A stretch of 64,000 nt of DNA from Liopterus haemorrhoidalis (GCA_963971575.1 OZ020611.1:183038535-183102534), one strand, 5' to 3'; counted from the stretch's first letter, positions 36,080 through 47,853 are shown. Notes: generated by a model not told the origin, from the sequence alone. Translations and numbers: made by a program.

Positions 36080-36546
36080 ATAGTGAATCTGTGCAAGGTG
36101 ATTTGGAGTGCGAAAATGTGGATGTTGACGTGGAATACGAAAATGTGGACATGCCTACTAAAGAAAAATGTCATTTGTCAGAAGATTGCAAAGTTTTGAT
36201 ACTGAACGTTTATAAAAAGTTAGTTTCGTAAGGTAATGACAAACCTATACTTAAAACTGCGGAATTAACTATTGTTTCATACAGAACAATTCAACGTATC
36301 ATTATTCCTGGCAAAAATAAGCAGCGAAAACGACATGTTTTACAAGTTTTCAAGAAAATAGATAGTTTTATGTCTAAAACAATAATAAATAAAACATACG
36401 ACTTTTATTCGAAAAATATAGTGCCGACTGTGCATCTTCTAATAAAAAAGTTGGAAGAAGACGGAATAGAATTTCCATACAAAGTCAGCCATATGTATTA
36501 TTATTTGAAGTTGCTACGATTTATTTTTGTCGCAAGTAAAGAATGA
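36080..36546 (+). pseudogene. Transposase N-terminal HTH region (Tc1/IS630-like)
   Basis: One reading frame with a single internal TAA (about 36,229). It reads KCHLSEDCKVLILNVYKKL, TAELTIVSYRTIQRIIIPGK, then FYSKNIVPTVHLLIKKLEED and YKVSHMYYYLKLLRFIF before TGA 36,544. This is the paired HTH that precedes the DDE domain in a family of insect transposase-like proteins (LSxExKxxIVNVY.., S.xTVxRI, FY.....PT......l). Upstream acidic residues (about 36,080-36,135: ENSESVQGDLECENVDVDVE) belong to the same frame. The catalytic domain is absent. Confidence 0.6.
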
Positions 36547-36939
36547 TTTTTGTTTCTGCAAGTATTTAATATAGACTTTAAAACAAAACGATTTTTAAAC
36601 GTGCCTATATTTATAATTCAAATCAACCCAGTCCTAAGCCTGATAAAAATGTGAAGGAATGTCATGTGAGTATATACAGTTCATTCTAAATAGCATATAA
36701 GAAAATACGTTTATTTTAAATAATAATTACGGTCCTGACAACTATTATTAACAGAACCATAAACTCGGTAGGTGTAATGGTTATACTGTCAGTCATTATT
36801 GGAATCAATAAGTGAGGGTGGCCATTTCATTTTGGAAATACTATACTATTATGGATCTTGTAAGTTGTTATGGGAAGCAGCAATCGCAAAAAATAAAGGA
36901 TTTTAAAGTTACTCTCCAATGTTCCGGGCTAAAAGATGT

Positions 36940-37090
36940 CACCCGATATGTGGGTCAAAGAGTTGTACCAAATTTCAACTTTCTAATTCCAGCCATTTGG
37001 CCACAATTTCTACCGTACAGACAGACAGACACATGAGTGAGGTTATAAGGGATTTTTGGTCATACCTACAAAACCCTAAAAAGGGAATCT
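36940..37090 (+). repeat. Family B, copy 4 (3' end)
   Basis: GGGTCAAAGAGTTGTACCAA, CCATTTGGCCACAATTTCTA, CAGACAGACACATGAG, then TTTTTGGTCATACCTACAAA: the uninterrupted 3' end that shows how copy 2 looked before the hAT insertion at 18,465. Confidence 0.75.
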
Positions 37091-37889
37091 AAAAAATCAA
37101 TAGTGTATAAAACAAAAAATAAACACATTTAATATTTATCATCTAGCAATATCTCGATAGAAATAAAACACAATCTGTGTGGCGATAAAACTTCTTTAAA
37201 ACTAAAAAATTTGATATGAGAAAAATATAAAGCTTTGAGTGATGTGTTTTAAAATGCTGTTGGATCGGTAGAGCTGGTGGTGGCAGCAGTGTCATAAGTT
37301 TGGAGGTTAAATATTAGAAGAAAGCCCTGGGGCAACATCAATAAGTCGACCAGAAATGGATTTTTCATCCTCGAGTCGTACAGACAAATGGCTCTCGGAC
37401 CTACTGCCCCTTGAGAACGATTCTCTCACCCCACCGAGCGACCAGTGCAATGAACAACTTTAGTCGTCCGTCATATAGACCGCTCACAGATAAAGGCTAC
37501 CATACACCACCACATTTATTTACAATTACATCTACAATTACAATTCAAGATGTTATAAGGGTGCAAGCTAAGTGAATCAAAATATTAAAGGTAAGTTTTT
37601 TTTTTTTTTAATTGGACCTTTAAATATTAAATAGTTAAAACTTTTACTTGGTGAAACTCGCATAATACTATCAAGGTTTTAAATGCTGACTGCAGTTTCC
37701 ACGTTAAACATTTTCAAAACTTAAATAACTTGCCATTTCTATAAGTTAATAACAATAAAGAGTTGGAAGATGGGAACAGGGAAAACGAATACATGAATAA
37801 GATAAATACATCTATAATCTATAAAAGTTATAGAGGCTATATCTGTTTATTATCTGTTTATTTTTTTTTTTCGGTCTCATATTTGGTTT

Positions 37890-38640
37890 CTATAAGTTTC
37901 AGATGATTATAAGACAATATCTGTAAATAAATCAATTGTTGTCTGTCTGTCTGTGTATGTATGTCTGTCTGTCCGAGATTCACGCAAAAACGACTCGGCA
38001 TATTTTCACGTCCAACATAGGCTATAAGGCATCTCAAAATTTTTATCCTAGGAGGTTGTTTTTGGGTTTAAATTGTTTATTAAAAAACTTAAAATATCTC
38101 TCTTGTTATTGGCTTAAAAGAAAAATATATGTAACGAAAATTGTTTATAATAAGAAAACAAATCTTTTTAGTTTAATACATTTTTTCAATTAGATGAATA
38201 TTTGAAGAGTTACGGGGGGATACACTAAAGCTAAACTTTTGAAATATCTCCATTATTATTGACTTAACAGCAAAAATTTATATGACAAAAATTGTTTATA
38301 ATAAGAAAACAAATCTTTTTTGTTCCATATACCTTTTCGATTGGATGAATATTTAGTGTTACGGGGGGACACCATAAAACTAAAATCTAGATATCTAGAA
38401 ATATCTAACTCATTATTTAGTTTATATCAAAAATGTGTATTAAGAAACATTTTTTCTTCTCTTCAATGCAGCTGTTAATAAGAAGGTTAGGGTGGGGGGG
38501 GGGGGAGAAACTTATAAGGTTAAAATATCTGATTTATCATTTACTTAACAGCAAAAATGAATATGAGAAAAGCAACTAGTAGCATTAACTATTTTTATAA
38601 TGTAAACTTTTGCTTTTTTGGTAAGTATTTTAAATGAGTA
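37890..38640 (+). repeat. Dispersed repeat family A, copy 2
   Basis: Begins GATTATAAGACAATATCTG and carries a CTGTCTGT-rich stretch (37,941-37,973) followed by CCGAGATTCACGCAAAAACG. It then has a roughly 140-bp unit repeated about three times (TATTGACTTAACAGCAAAAA, ATTGTTTATAATAAGAAAAC, GGATGAATATTT..TTACGGGGG). The copies at 10,780, 53,700 and 55,400 share these blocks. A poly-G run sits at 38,494-38,507. No coding. Confidence 0.7.
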
Positions 38641-39127
38641 TTTGTAATCTAAGCATTCCTGAGTGCCTTTTTTTAAATTATTTTTGATATTTTTTTACAG
38701 TTTGTTAACAAACTGTTTCAAAGTTTATTTGGTTATTTCTTTTTAGATAATTTCTATTACTGAAATATTGAGTTGCACTGATTTGACATTTTATTGTTAT
38801 TTTGTAAACTGAGGAATAAAATTGGTATATTTTTTTATTTATTGTGTCTATTTTTTTTTTTTTTTTACACAGGGCTGGTTTCTATTTTATCGGGCTAATT
38901 TATTTTGCTAGTCCACTACTCTTATCATTTATTTATTTATTACCGGATACATTTTTCTTAATTTGAAAGTATACTTGTTCGATATTATTATTACATATAT
39001 TACATATTCAGTTATTCTGAAGTTATTTATTTTAAAGTTTGTTTAATTTAATGTGGATGAGGTGGCAAGGACGAGTACAAATATTTATGCCCTGACCAAT
39101 TGCAAATCCGAGACTATTGGCACGCGA

Positions 39128-39159
39128 AGCAGGGTTGCTACTTTAGTAGCAACCCTGCT
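39128..39159. repeat. 32-bp palindrome AGCAGGGTTGCTACT
   Basis: 15-bp perfect arms, AGCAGGGTTGCTACT / AGTAGCAACCCTGCT, around TT. The inner 28 bp starts CAGGG and ends CCCTG, like two hAT termini joined head to head. It could be a transposon end-to-end remnant. No 8-bp duplication is visible. Confidence 0.85.
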
Positions 39160-39164
39160 ACCAA

Positions 39165-40755
39165 GGATGATAAAGTTGAATTTAAACAATCATAAGAGTA
39201 ACAAACCGGCAATCAACTAAAAAGCTTTTTACCCAATAATTTACAATGTTATGGTTATGAAAAAGAGAAAAATATAAAAAGAAATAATTAGAAATAATAA
39301 TGTTTAATTAGAGTTCTGTAGAGTAGAAGTGCAATTAGAACTTAATATATCGAGATTTGATAGAAAAAAGAGTAGCGTCATAAAACTATATAAATAAAAA
39401 ATATTCCAAACTGAAATATATCTCTTAGAAATGCATCAGCTACTCACCGCTGGTAAATTCTTTTCCACTACTGGAAGCACTAATTGTAGCCAGTTTTGGA
39501 AACGTTCTTAGGCCAAGCTATGAATTTTCCTTTATTCCTTCAGTAGTCAGGGGCAAAGCAAAGTAATTAAGATGTAACTAAGGTATTTTCGGGCATTTGA
39601 ATTTTTTCGGGCCCCTTTTGATAATACTGAAAGAAAAAAATCAAGAGCGCCAAAAACGGGAAACTTTAATAAACGAGCAAGCAAAAATGAAAAAACTTAA
39701 GAAAAGTTAAGAAAAGCGCCTAACAGAGCCCTGAATAACCGAACGAACAAAAATAGAAAGAAAAAGATATCAAGTGCAATTGTATTACCGGCTCCAAAAC
39801 TTACGGTTTATAGTTAGGCTAGATTTAAAAGTTAGTAAAAATCAAAACATGTTAATGTAGTTTAATAATGGTTGAAATAATAAATGTTAATAAAATATGT
39901 TAATGTAGTCTATTGTAGCTATTCTAAACAAGATATGTTATATGGCGGTGTTAGAAGATCCTTAGACCCTATCTTATACGCACATATGTCCAGTTATTTC
40001 TTTTTATGGTGCATCGCTGTAATCCTATAATATAATACGCCTGTTTGTATGTTCGTATGTTCGACCGGACGCCTGTTTGTATGTTCGACCGGTCGTTTCT
40101 TCATTCCCCGATAGAGGCGCGCATATGATAATTATTTATGTCAAAATTGTTTAAAATATATTGTTGATGCAATAATAGTGAATTTTCTACGAACACTTTT
40201 TATAATTATTATAAGATGCAATAATAGTGAATATTCTACGAACACTTTTTATAATAATTGATAGAATTGTAAGAAATTATTGTTTATGTATTGGACAGTA
40301 GTGTGCTGTGATTTTTGTTTTGAGTGTTGACAATAAATTAGTAAAAATGACAGTTGTGTTTTTCATTAAAAAATCACGTCACAATTATTAATTTAGTTGT
40401 GAAATACACGGATCGGTTTTTTTTACGAAACAAAACACAGAAAAACGTTATCCTTCCGTGATATTCGACATTTTTGATTAAAATTATTATTAGCAGAAAA
40501 ATAATTATTTTAAAAAATATTTGGTTTTGATGAAAGTAAGAAAAATGTGACTTTTTTTTTATTATTATTTTTTCAATGCTTTATTATTTTTTTATTTTTA
40601 CGATTTATAGGACAAGATTTACAATATCCCACTGCAAACTCTATACAGATGGCAGCACATAACGACTACACTAAATAATTCAAGAATCATCAGTGGCTCT
40701 AAAACAATGGTTTCTGTTTATTTATCACATTAAAATATCATTTACCTTTTAGTTT
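39165..40755. other. Unassigned stretch with small duplications
   Basis: Two local duplications: CGCCTGTTTGTATGTTCG repeated at 40,040 and 40,070, and GATGCAATAATAGTGAAT..CTACGAACACTTTTTATAAT repeated at about 40,156 and 40,217. No genes recognised. Confidence 0.55.
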
Positions 40756-40761
40756 AGGTTA

Positions 40762-41060
40762 GATTCACCTTAAAAGCACTATCTTAGGTTATGGTTGATA
40801 ACTGTTTATTTTATTTTTTTTATAAACCACCTAAAAATAAATTGTATTTTAACTGTTCTGTGCAGGGCTAGGGACAGTGATTCACCTTAAAAGCACTATC
40901 TTAGGTTATGGTTGATAACTGTTTATTTTTTTTTTTATAAACCACCTAAAAATAAATTGTATTTTAACTGTTCTGTGCAGGGCCAGGGACAGTGATTCAC
41001 CTTAAAAGCACTGTCTTGTTTATTTATTTATTTTTTTTATAAACCACCTAAAAATTGTTT
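40762..41060. repeat. 117-bp tandem repeat, 2.6 copies
   Basis: Copies start GATTCACCTTAAAAGCACT at 40,762, 40,879 and 40,994. Each runs through TTAGGTTATGGTTGATAACT, a T-rich tract, ATAAACCACCTAAAAATAAA and CTGTGCAGGGC. The third copy lacks the GGTTATGGTTG part and is truncated. Copies 1 and 2 are nearly identical apart from the length of the T tract. Confidence 0.9.
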
Positions 41061-41475
41061 TAAGTTCTGCACAGTCCCACCTGTTTAGAATCTCTGTATA
41101 TTGAACAAATGACGTGTGTGTGACGCATGCGCAGTGTTCAGTGGGATATTGTAAATCTACCCCCTGATTTGAGATATAGTGTAAGTACGCTTTTTTCCGT
41201 GTGCCCTTTTTGCCGTGTGTGTATTTTTTCATGTGTGCTTTTTTCCGTGTGCGTATTAATCCGTGTGCGTTTTTTCCGTGTGCGTATTTTTATATTATAT
41301 AAGAAAATGGAAAATTAATTTTAATAAATATATTTTAAATTTAACGTCTCAAATCATTTTTAGTTTTAACATTATAAATATAATGCACTGAGTGAAAATG
41401 AATCGTTTTCCCATCTTAAAAAGTTAATGAATTAATAATTCAGATTAATGCTCAGTATTTGTCCAGTTTTTAATA

Positions 41476-41567
41476 ATGGGCGAAGAGTTGATTCAATTTG
41501 AATTGGATGAAGTTAGGCGTATGGCTAGAGAAAGAAGTCTGAGGTGTCGAGCAAGTTCCACATTAAG
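41476..41567 (+). CDS. Candidate small coding exon
   Basis: ATG opens MGEELIQFELDEVRRMARER and continues to SSTLR, where AAG is followed by GTAATG, an acceptable splice donor; unspliced, a stop follows at once. Downstream at 41,580-41,780 a second open stretch (EAKIKTMRDILRQLSRIVPM, ending EYQAK) could be a later exon. The composition of the peptide is plausible for a real protein (charged, amphipathic), but no family is recognised. Low confidence. It may be a chance frame. Confidence 0.25.
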
Positions 41568-41814
41568 GTAATGATTTGTTTGCCAACACAGTTGGCAAGG
41601 GGTGCACTAGTAATATACATAATAAGGGTATAAGTAATCTTAACATCCCTTGGCAAGTTAAAGCAAACTGCTGCAGTTCTATACAATCCGAAGCGAAAAT
41701 AAAAACGATGCGAGACATATTGAGACAATTGTCTCGGATTGTTCCAATGCAATTCTGCTTAGAATATCAGGCCAAATAGAACAATATGAGGAAAACCGAA
41801 GGTATCTTTGGTAA

Positions 41815-42450
41815 GACTAGGTCAGTGATGGCGAACCTTTTGAGCTCGGTGTGTCAAAATTCGGAAAAGAACCTAGCTGAATTCGGGTGCCATGTCACGC
41901 CTAGAAATATCTATAATTTGGTGATATTTGTAGCCCTATTAAAAAAAAGTTATATTTTTGAAAAAAGCAAAAACAAATAATTGTTTACATTTGTGACTTT
42001 TTTGTTACTGATCTTCATTTGCCAAATCTTCAATTGAAGGTTGGTATTTCTTGCACTTCAAGTCCAAGAAAGCGCTACTAACTTTATCTGTCAGTCGGTT
42101 TCTTTTATTGGTTTTTATATTATTTAACGCCGAGAATAAGGTCTCACAAAAGTACGTAAAAGAAAAAAATATTTAATAAAGCCATCGCTAGATTTTTCAA
42201 AGGGCTAAAAGTGTCCGGTAATCAGTTCCAAGCGCTCCAAATTACCTGTTCGTAGTTGCACTCTTTTTGATTCTACAAACGATTTCTTCCCAGATTCTCA
42301 AGCTTGGACCTCAAGTCTACAAACACTTGAGGCTAGATTCGTTCACTGTTCGTGGTCGAAAACCGTCCGTAAACGATGCGTGTCGCCCAAAATGTCTTGG
42401 CGTGTCACCCGTGACATGCGTGTCATAGGTTCGCCATCACTGGACTAAGC
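41815..42450. mobile_element. hAT element with 16-bp TIRs
   Basis: A 620-bp element at 41,823-42,442 with perfect 16-bp TIRs CAGTGATGGCGAACCT / AGGTTCGCCATCACTG. The inner GTGTGTC / GTGTCACC blocks are also partly inverted. Flanks GACTAGGT and GACTAAGC match at 6 of 8. It contains the C-terminal dimerisation segment of its own transposase on the minus strand, so it is an internally deleted derivative. Confidence 0.9.
42005..42190 (-). pseudogene. hAT transposase C-terminal dimerisation segment
   Basis: The minus-strand frame ends at TAA (42,005-42,007) and reads YFCETLFSALNNIKTNKRNR, LTDKVSSAFLDLK and YQPSIEDLANEDQ. This is the hAT C-terminal dimerisation motif (xxCExxFSxxxxIKxxxRxxLxDxxLxxxLxL), the last about 50 residues of a transposase. 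Frames upstream are lost. Its position inside matching TIRs ties it to this element. Confidence 0.85.
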
Positions 42451-43435
42451 AATACTGTACAAAATGATGCAATTCAAGACAAACCGGATCAGTTTAAGAT
42501 AAAATGATTAAAAAAAAAAAGATGACAAAAGCTAATACAATGGAATTAGAAGTGAATTTAACCCAAAAATCCAATTCCAAATATATCGAGTTAAACCAAG
42601 GCTATCTGGACAAAACTAGAAAATCTAAAACAAACTGAGGCAAATTGAAGCAAACCGAGGTAATTTGAGATATCGTACAACGTATCTTAAAATAAATAAA
42701 ATTTGACGTGTAACCCAACCCTAAAGTATCAGCTGTTCAGCAGACCGGTAGACTTTACCTCATTTCTATCAGAAAAGTTATGACTGTGATATGGGTACCT
42801 CATATAACTGCAGATATAGCAACGTTATACGATATCATAGTTTTTTACGATATCCGCAACTATATTGATCTTCAGCATCTGTCATCTACATACATTCATG
42901 ATATCCTCACATCGTTTCCCGTTCCCAGGACACTATCTACTATATATTACTTACGAATATCATGATTCATTTTTATGAACTCCAAGTTCCACATGTTTTA
43001 AAAATATTGCATATACCGTTTGGACAGAATCAATTTATGACCAACATTTTACTATTTATGAAATGATTTTTTAACTGTTATAAGGATAGATGAGATGATC
43101 AAAAATTTCGATGATTAGATTTGAACTGACAAGCTCAAGCTGACAAGTTGGTGTCTTTGATAAGAGATGGTGCTAATATTAAAAGTTTGATATTATTTCT
43201 GGCATTTTCCATTCTTTGTAGACACACACATTAAGTTTCAAGTAGATGTGTGAAATGGTTTTTAACAGTGTTCGGAAACTGATATATTTGAGTTTATTTA
43301 TAGAAACAATAATTACAATAGAAAAAATTGCATTCTACTTTTTACTTGAAAAAAACATTAAGGAAACTGAAGCAATGCTAAAAAGTATTGTATTATGGGA
43401 ACTCTTCTCCGTCGCATGGAATGGTTCACAAGTGA
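42450..43435. other. Unassigned stretch
   Basis: AAACCGAGG / AAATTGAGG-type short repeats at about 42,475-42,665. Nothing else recognised. Confidence 0.35.
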
Positions 43436-43439
43436 CTCA

Positions 43440-44225
43440 GTAACTGAAGTTGTGATCGTACTAACATGAATAATGCTTAGCGCCCGGCACATCCGAATGA
43501 GGTTACAACTGAAGAGATAGTCAATAAAATTCATGATATCGTGTTGGACGACCGCCGAGTCAAGATACGTGAGATATCCAAGATCGTAAACCTCTCAGAC
43601 GAACGTGCGTTTCATATCCTGCACGAATAATTGGGGATGAAAAAGATGGGCATTTGCTCACAGTGGATCAAAATCGGAATCTCGTGACTATTTCAAAGCA
43701 ATGTTTTTGCGGCGTTTTATAACCGCTGATGAAACATGGATGTCAAAACAGTAGATGTCTCCTGACGAACGTTCTTCAAAGAAGGCAAAAAGGGTTTCCT
43801 CAGCCGGAAAGATCATAGTCACAGACAATATTATTCCTCTTTATTGGACCGATTACAAGCCAAATTTATGACAAAGTGGGCTCATTTGGCAAAGAAAAAA
43901 GTTCTTTTCCACCATGACAATGCATCAGCTCATTTGTCCGCAAAATTTTCGACCAAATTGGTAGATTTGCGCTACGAGCTGCTCTCTCATCCACCCTATT
44001 CTCCAGATTTGGCTTCCTGCGATTTTTTTCTCTTTCCAAACATGAAGAAATGGGTCGCTGGGAAAAGATTGCATCGAACGAGGAAGTGATCGCTGAAACA
44101 CGCCTATTTTGCTTAGTTCAGTAAATCATACTTATTGGAAGGCTGAAAGGAATATCGTTGTGCAATATGTATCGAGTTGAAAGAAGAGTATGTTGAAAAA
44201 ATACTCATTATAGGAAAAAAAAAGA
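43440..44225 (+). pseudogene. mariner transposase (irritans-like), broken
   Basis: The coding relic starts mid-HTH: EEIVNKIHDIVLDDRRVKIR, IVNLSDERAFHILHE, stop, LGMKKM. The catalytic core follows in other frames: ITADETWM (first Asp, about 43,726), SPDERSSKKAKRVSSAGK, then MTKWAHLAKKKVLFHHDNAS (second Asp), and HPPYSPDLASCDFFLFPNMK (third Asp) with KWVAGKRL. The region between the first and second Asp is shortened. Several frameshifts and stops. Different subfamily from the copies at 11 and 27 kb, but the same as 55.7-56.3 kb. No TIR was recognised. Confidence 0.9.
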
Positions 44226-44229
44226 AAAT

Positions 44230-45085
44230 CATTCTGAAGTCACTGAGCAAACTACCCTCGTATTATGTGTCGCTTCCGGAAAATAGTGAATATTATTGTC
44301 GTCCAAAGAAATAACTGTCTTGAAATGTGCCTACAAATCAAAATCGAAAGGTTCACTAATCGGGTGAACCTATTTCTTATTATTTTGGACCAATGCAGAG
44401 ACAAAATTTTAATGAGATGGGTGATTTCATTTCATATCATTATGTTTTTATAATCGTTGGCGATTTAAGGTGATATAAATTATTTATCTGCTAAATGAAT
44501 GGTACAAATGAATTTAAAAGATGTCAAATTTTGGCTATGTCAACATATTTAATCTAATTCAAAACATGACTACATCCATAAGTAAAGCATAAGTAACAAA
44601 ACATGATATTTGTACATATGGGGTGCTGATAACCGTTGGCAGGTGTCCTGCTTGTGTTATAAGAAGATTACCTACAGAACACAAGGGCACTGGTTTAATT
44701 TCCACTGATAACACAATTTTCACCTTCTTATACTTTACAATACTAATCTGAATTACAAAACAAAAAAAAGGCTGAAATAAAGAAGGCAGTAAGATTTTGA
44801 ACACAGAAAAATAGCAATAACTTTTATTCAATTATACATCATTTCTCATGCTGAATAAGATTTTTGTTGTATTGTAAAATATAATTACATTCCTAGAAGT
44901 ATTTATCTTTCGTTATATCTAGCTACCTTTATTAGGGCTAATATATAGGTTCAGTGTTTAGCTGTCTTAATTTACAACCCTCATGTAAAAGTCATTAAAC
45001 GAGTTCAAGAGCGAAACTTTGAATGGTGTTTAATTTGCAGAGTGATAGATATGTAAAGGCAACTCCATGTGATAAGGTATTTCAT
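44230..45085. other. Unassigned AT-rich stretch
   Basis: Nothing recognised. The 90-codon minus frame at 44,559-44,831 has no known motif. Confidence 0.4.
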
Positions 45086-45089
45086 CTAG

Positions 45090-45885
45090 CGGAGCGCGAA
45101 GGAGCGACCAAAGACAGGACAAACAGAGCGCGTGGCAAGGTAAGCAATGCGAGCAGTAAGCACGAGACATTACCGTAACCGCGCAATGACGAATCCGTAC
45201 CGTTAGTGGAAAAGACTAATATTTGTTTGGGTAAGGCTGCTTTGAAGTAGACGCATATATTTTCCCGACGGTGACATATTGTGAGTTAGCTCCCCCTCTT
45301 AATTTTATAAATACCCTAAAAACAAAGATTTTAATGTGCCTTTTTCTAATGCGGTTTTGTGTTCAGATCTTCTTAATTTGAGGGCGCCGTGTAGCGTGAC
45401 TCTAAAGGACGCCAGGGAGATTCTAGTGCGGCAGAAAGGATATTTCTGGTAGCGAACTGTACAGCACTTAGGTAAACACGATTATTTTTAAGTTCCTGAC
45501 ATTTAAATAAAGCGCGCTCGTCATGCCTGGTATATCTAGCCAATGCAGAGGAGAAGATGCGGCCGTGTTGTATCTGGAGCACCGCACTCACCGCCGCGCT
45601 AAGACATTGTTACCGCCTGCCCCCGGCCCGGCCTGGCTTGCGGCGAACAAGAATGATTCCAAATCCACAATGCGGTAAATTGGAAGTCGTATTTAATGTT
45701 GTTATACGGATTAATGTTGGCCATGTTATCTGTATCTACTGGCAGCAGTTGGCGAGAGTTAATCTCACGGGTGCGACGGCGTTGTCGGCCGTTCGTTCTC
45801 CTCTCACCGGCGGTGGACGAATGCACCCGCCGCCACCAACCACCCCTAGTGTGATTTCACCAACAGTTAAACACATATTCTTCTC
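45090..45885. other. GC-richer island, possibly conserved non-coding
   Basis: CpG-containing, non-repetitive sequence stands out from the AT-rich background (GGAGCGCGAAGGAGCGACC; GCGGCCGTGTTG; CGCCCCCGGCCC-type runs at about 45,615; CTCACCGGCGGTGGACG). Open frames here (for example 45,557-45,913) overlap on both strands and show no domain. It may be a promoter-proximal region or enhancer of a neighbouring gene. This is inferred only from composition and lack of repeats. Confidence 0.35.
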
Positions 45886-45977
45886 CACGTGCCGACTCCT
45901 TTTCAAAATTTGACAATCATCAATACAGATTCCACTTTTAAAACTGCAGCCTGAAATTACGAAATTATCTTATCAAA

Positions 45978-46480
45978 CTAAATATTCAGCCACTTCAATG
46001 CCACTTTCAATGTTCTAAGCATTCTTATTTTGACGTTTTTATTTCCTTTTGACATTCTGCTATGAACAGTTAAATTTTTGACTGATTCAGTCCATGAAAT
46101 ATTAAGCAGTTTCCATTTTATCCACATTTCAAATACCTCTAAGTTTTTCATTGCACTTGCTGTTAGCATTCATACTTCTGTGCCGTACAGCAAGACAGGA
46201 AATACGTAGCGCTATTCGAAGATTTGTAACAAAATCCAGGATATAATGTACGCTTGTTCGATGTAGTAACCTGATTGTTTGACTGTATCCCATCAGTATT
46301 CATCTAAGTTTACAATTCTCAGTGCAATTTTTAGTTACCAACCAACTCTTGTAAATCTTTAAGAAGGATACCATTCGCATGAATACTAATGGTCATATTT
46401 TCTAATGATAGTCTGGACATTCTTTCCGAATATAGAATGAAAGTTTGACTCTTATTTCATTTCGTACATCAAGCTTCGAG
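45978..46480 (-). pseudogene. LINE ORF2 C-terminal region (RTE-like)
   Basis: Minus strand: RYVFPVLLYGTEV, stop, MLTASAMKNLEVFEMWIKWK and LLNISWTESVKNLTVHSRM, stopping at 45,978. This is the segment after the reverse transcriptase fingers in RTE/BovB-type ORF2 (SVLLYGxExWTL, LEAFEMWxxRRxLxISWxxxxTN). More diverged coding traces (SKLDVRNEIRVKL) continue to about 46,480. Stops and frameshifts throughout. The 3' end of the element is missing. Confidence 0.78.
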
Positions 46481-46861
46481 ATACCGCAACTCGTCATCCA
46501 GAAATCCATTTCAACACCACTGCATGTTTCTTTATCATTCTTATTAGTTCTGCATTTTGTTTTCGTTTTTTGAAATATATTTATCATTCCAGACGAAAGA
46601 GTTATTTTAGAACGCTTTTTCCTGGTTTATTTTATTCATTTTTTTATTTATTTTACTTTGATCATACAATAGGATATAACCAAATCCGTACCGAGGGTGA
46701 GACGAGTGAGGTACACACCTCACCTTTACTGATAAAAAAGAGCGCCAGAAACGTATCTTGATTAGGTATTTTTCAAATAAAGAGATATAAATATTTTCCT
46801 TTATGAAATAGTGATACATAGCTTTTGTAAATGTTTTATTATTATTGTTAATATGTTTAGC

Positions 46862-47045
46862 ATAATTGATGAATTAATAGGATTCGGACAAGTGAAAAAT
46901 AAAACAAATTTATTTAACTATGCTAACGTTTCGATTTATTTAAAATCTTCATTGGAGTTAGTTAAAAGTCACAATAAGTAAAATAATTCGTTAATGTTTT
47001 AAATTAGTTTTTATTTTTAACTAATCCTATTAATTAATCAATTAT
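46862..47045. mobile_element. Small inverted-repeat element with Penelope-like motif
   Basis: ATAATTGATGAATTAATAGG (46,862) is matched in inverted orientation at 47,023-47,045 (22 of 23). Between them the plus strand has GCTAACGTTTCGATTTATTT, then AAAATCTTCATTGGAGTTAG. On the minus strand this becomes CCAATGAAGATTTTAAATAA followed by ATCGAAACGTTAG, resembling the CTGAAGA..CGAAACGTT signature in Penelope-like element termini. Assignment is tentative. Confidence 0.4.
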
Positions 47046-47816
47046 ATTACCTACGGACATAATTCATGAAACATGTGTTTATCATTTAAAATCATCTCTC
47101 TGTAATATCGACATTGTGTTTTATATATTATCTATCATAGGTGACTATGGGATCTGAGGTGTCTAGTAGGAATGACGACGGTACCCGGGTACCCGCTACC
47201 CGACCCGTTAAGGTTGTACCCGGTTCCGAATTTGCATTCCCGCTACCCGTTATCTACCCATTACCCGTTAACTAATGGGTAATTAACGGGTATAGGATTA
47301 ATGGGTATCAGATTACTAACGGATAGCTGATAACTAGCGGGTAGCGGGTAATTAACGGGTAGAGGATAATGAACGGGTTATTGGGTGAGGTGTTTTCAGT
47401 ATTTATTTATCAGTGACTATTTTGTTCTCGGTGACAGTAGTAGGAATTAAGTATGCGTATTCCATAATGCACCTGTGCTCATATGTCTGACTGTCTGTGC
47501 ATATAGGAAAAATACTAAGAGTTCAAAAACCACATCACGAAATAAATATAAACAAATATGTATTTAATGAAAAAAATAAATATGTTTTTATGAGATTTTC
47601 GCTAAATATATGCCAAAAAACGTTTGTCTCCCAAAGGGGTTGATGTTGTTAAAGTTTGTGTCGTTGAAAAAAACTATTAGAGAGATAAAGTCTTTATTCA
47701 TGCCTTGCGGCTTTGAATGGAGTACAGTTCTTACATAAATAACCCATAATTTTTGATATATATAACAAAAATAAAACAAAAATAAATATTTGATACTATT
47801 TACAAAAATAAAAATG

Positions 47817-47853
<37 letters not shown>

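Noticed and set aside
45557..45913. 118-codon frame in the GC island
   Set aside because: Open frames on both strands overlap in GC-rich DNA; no domain and no convincing start context.
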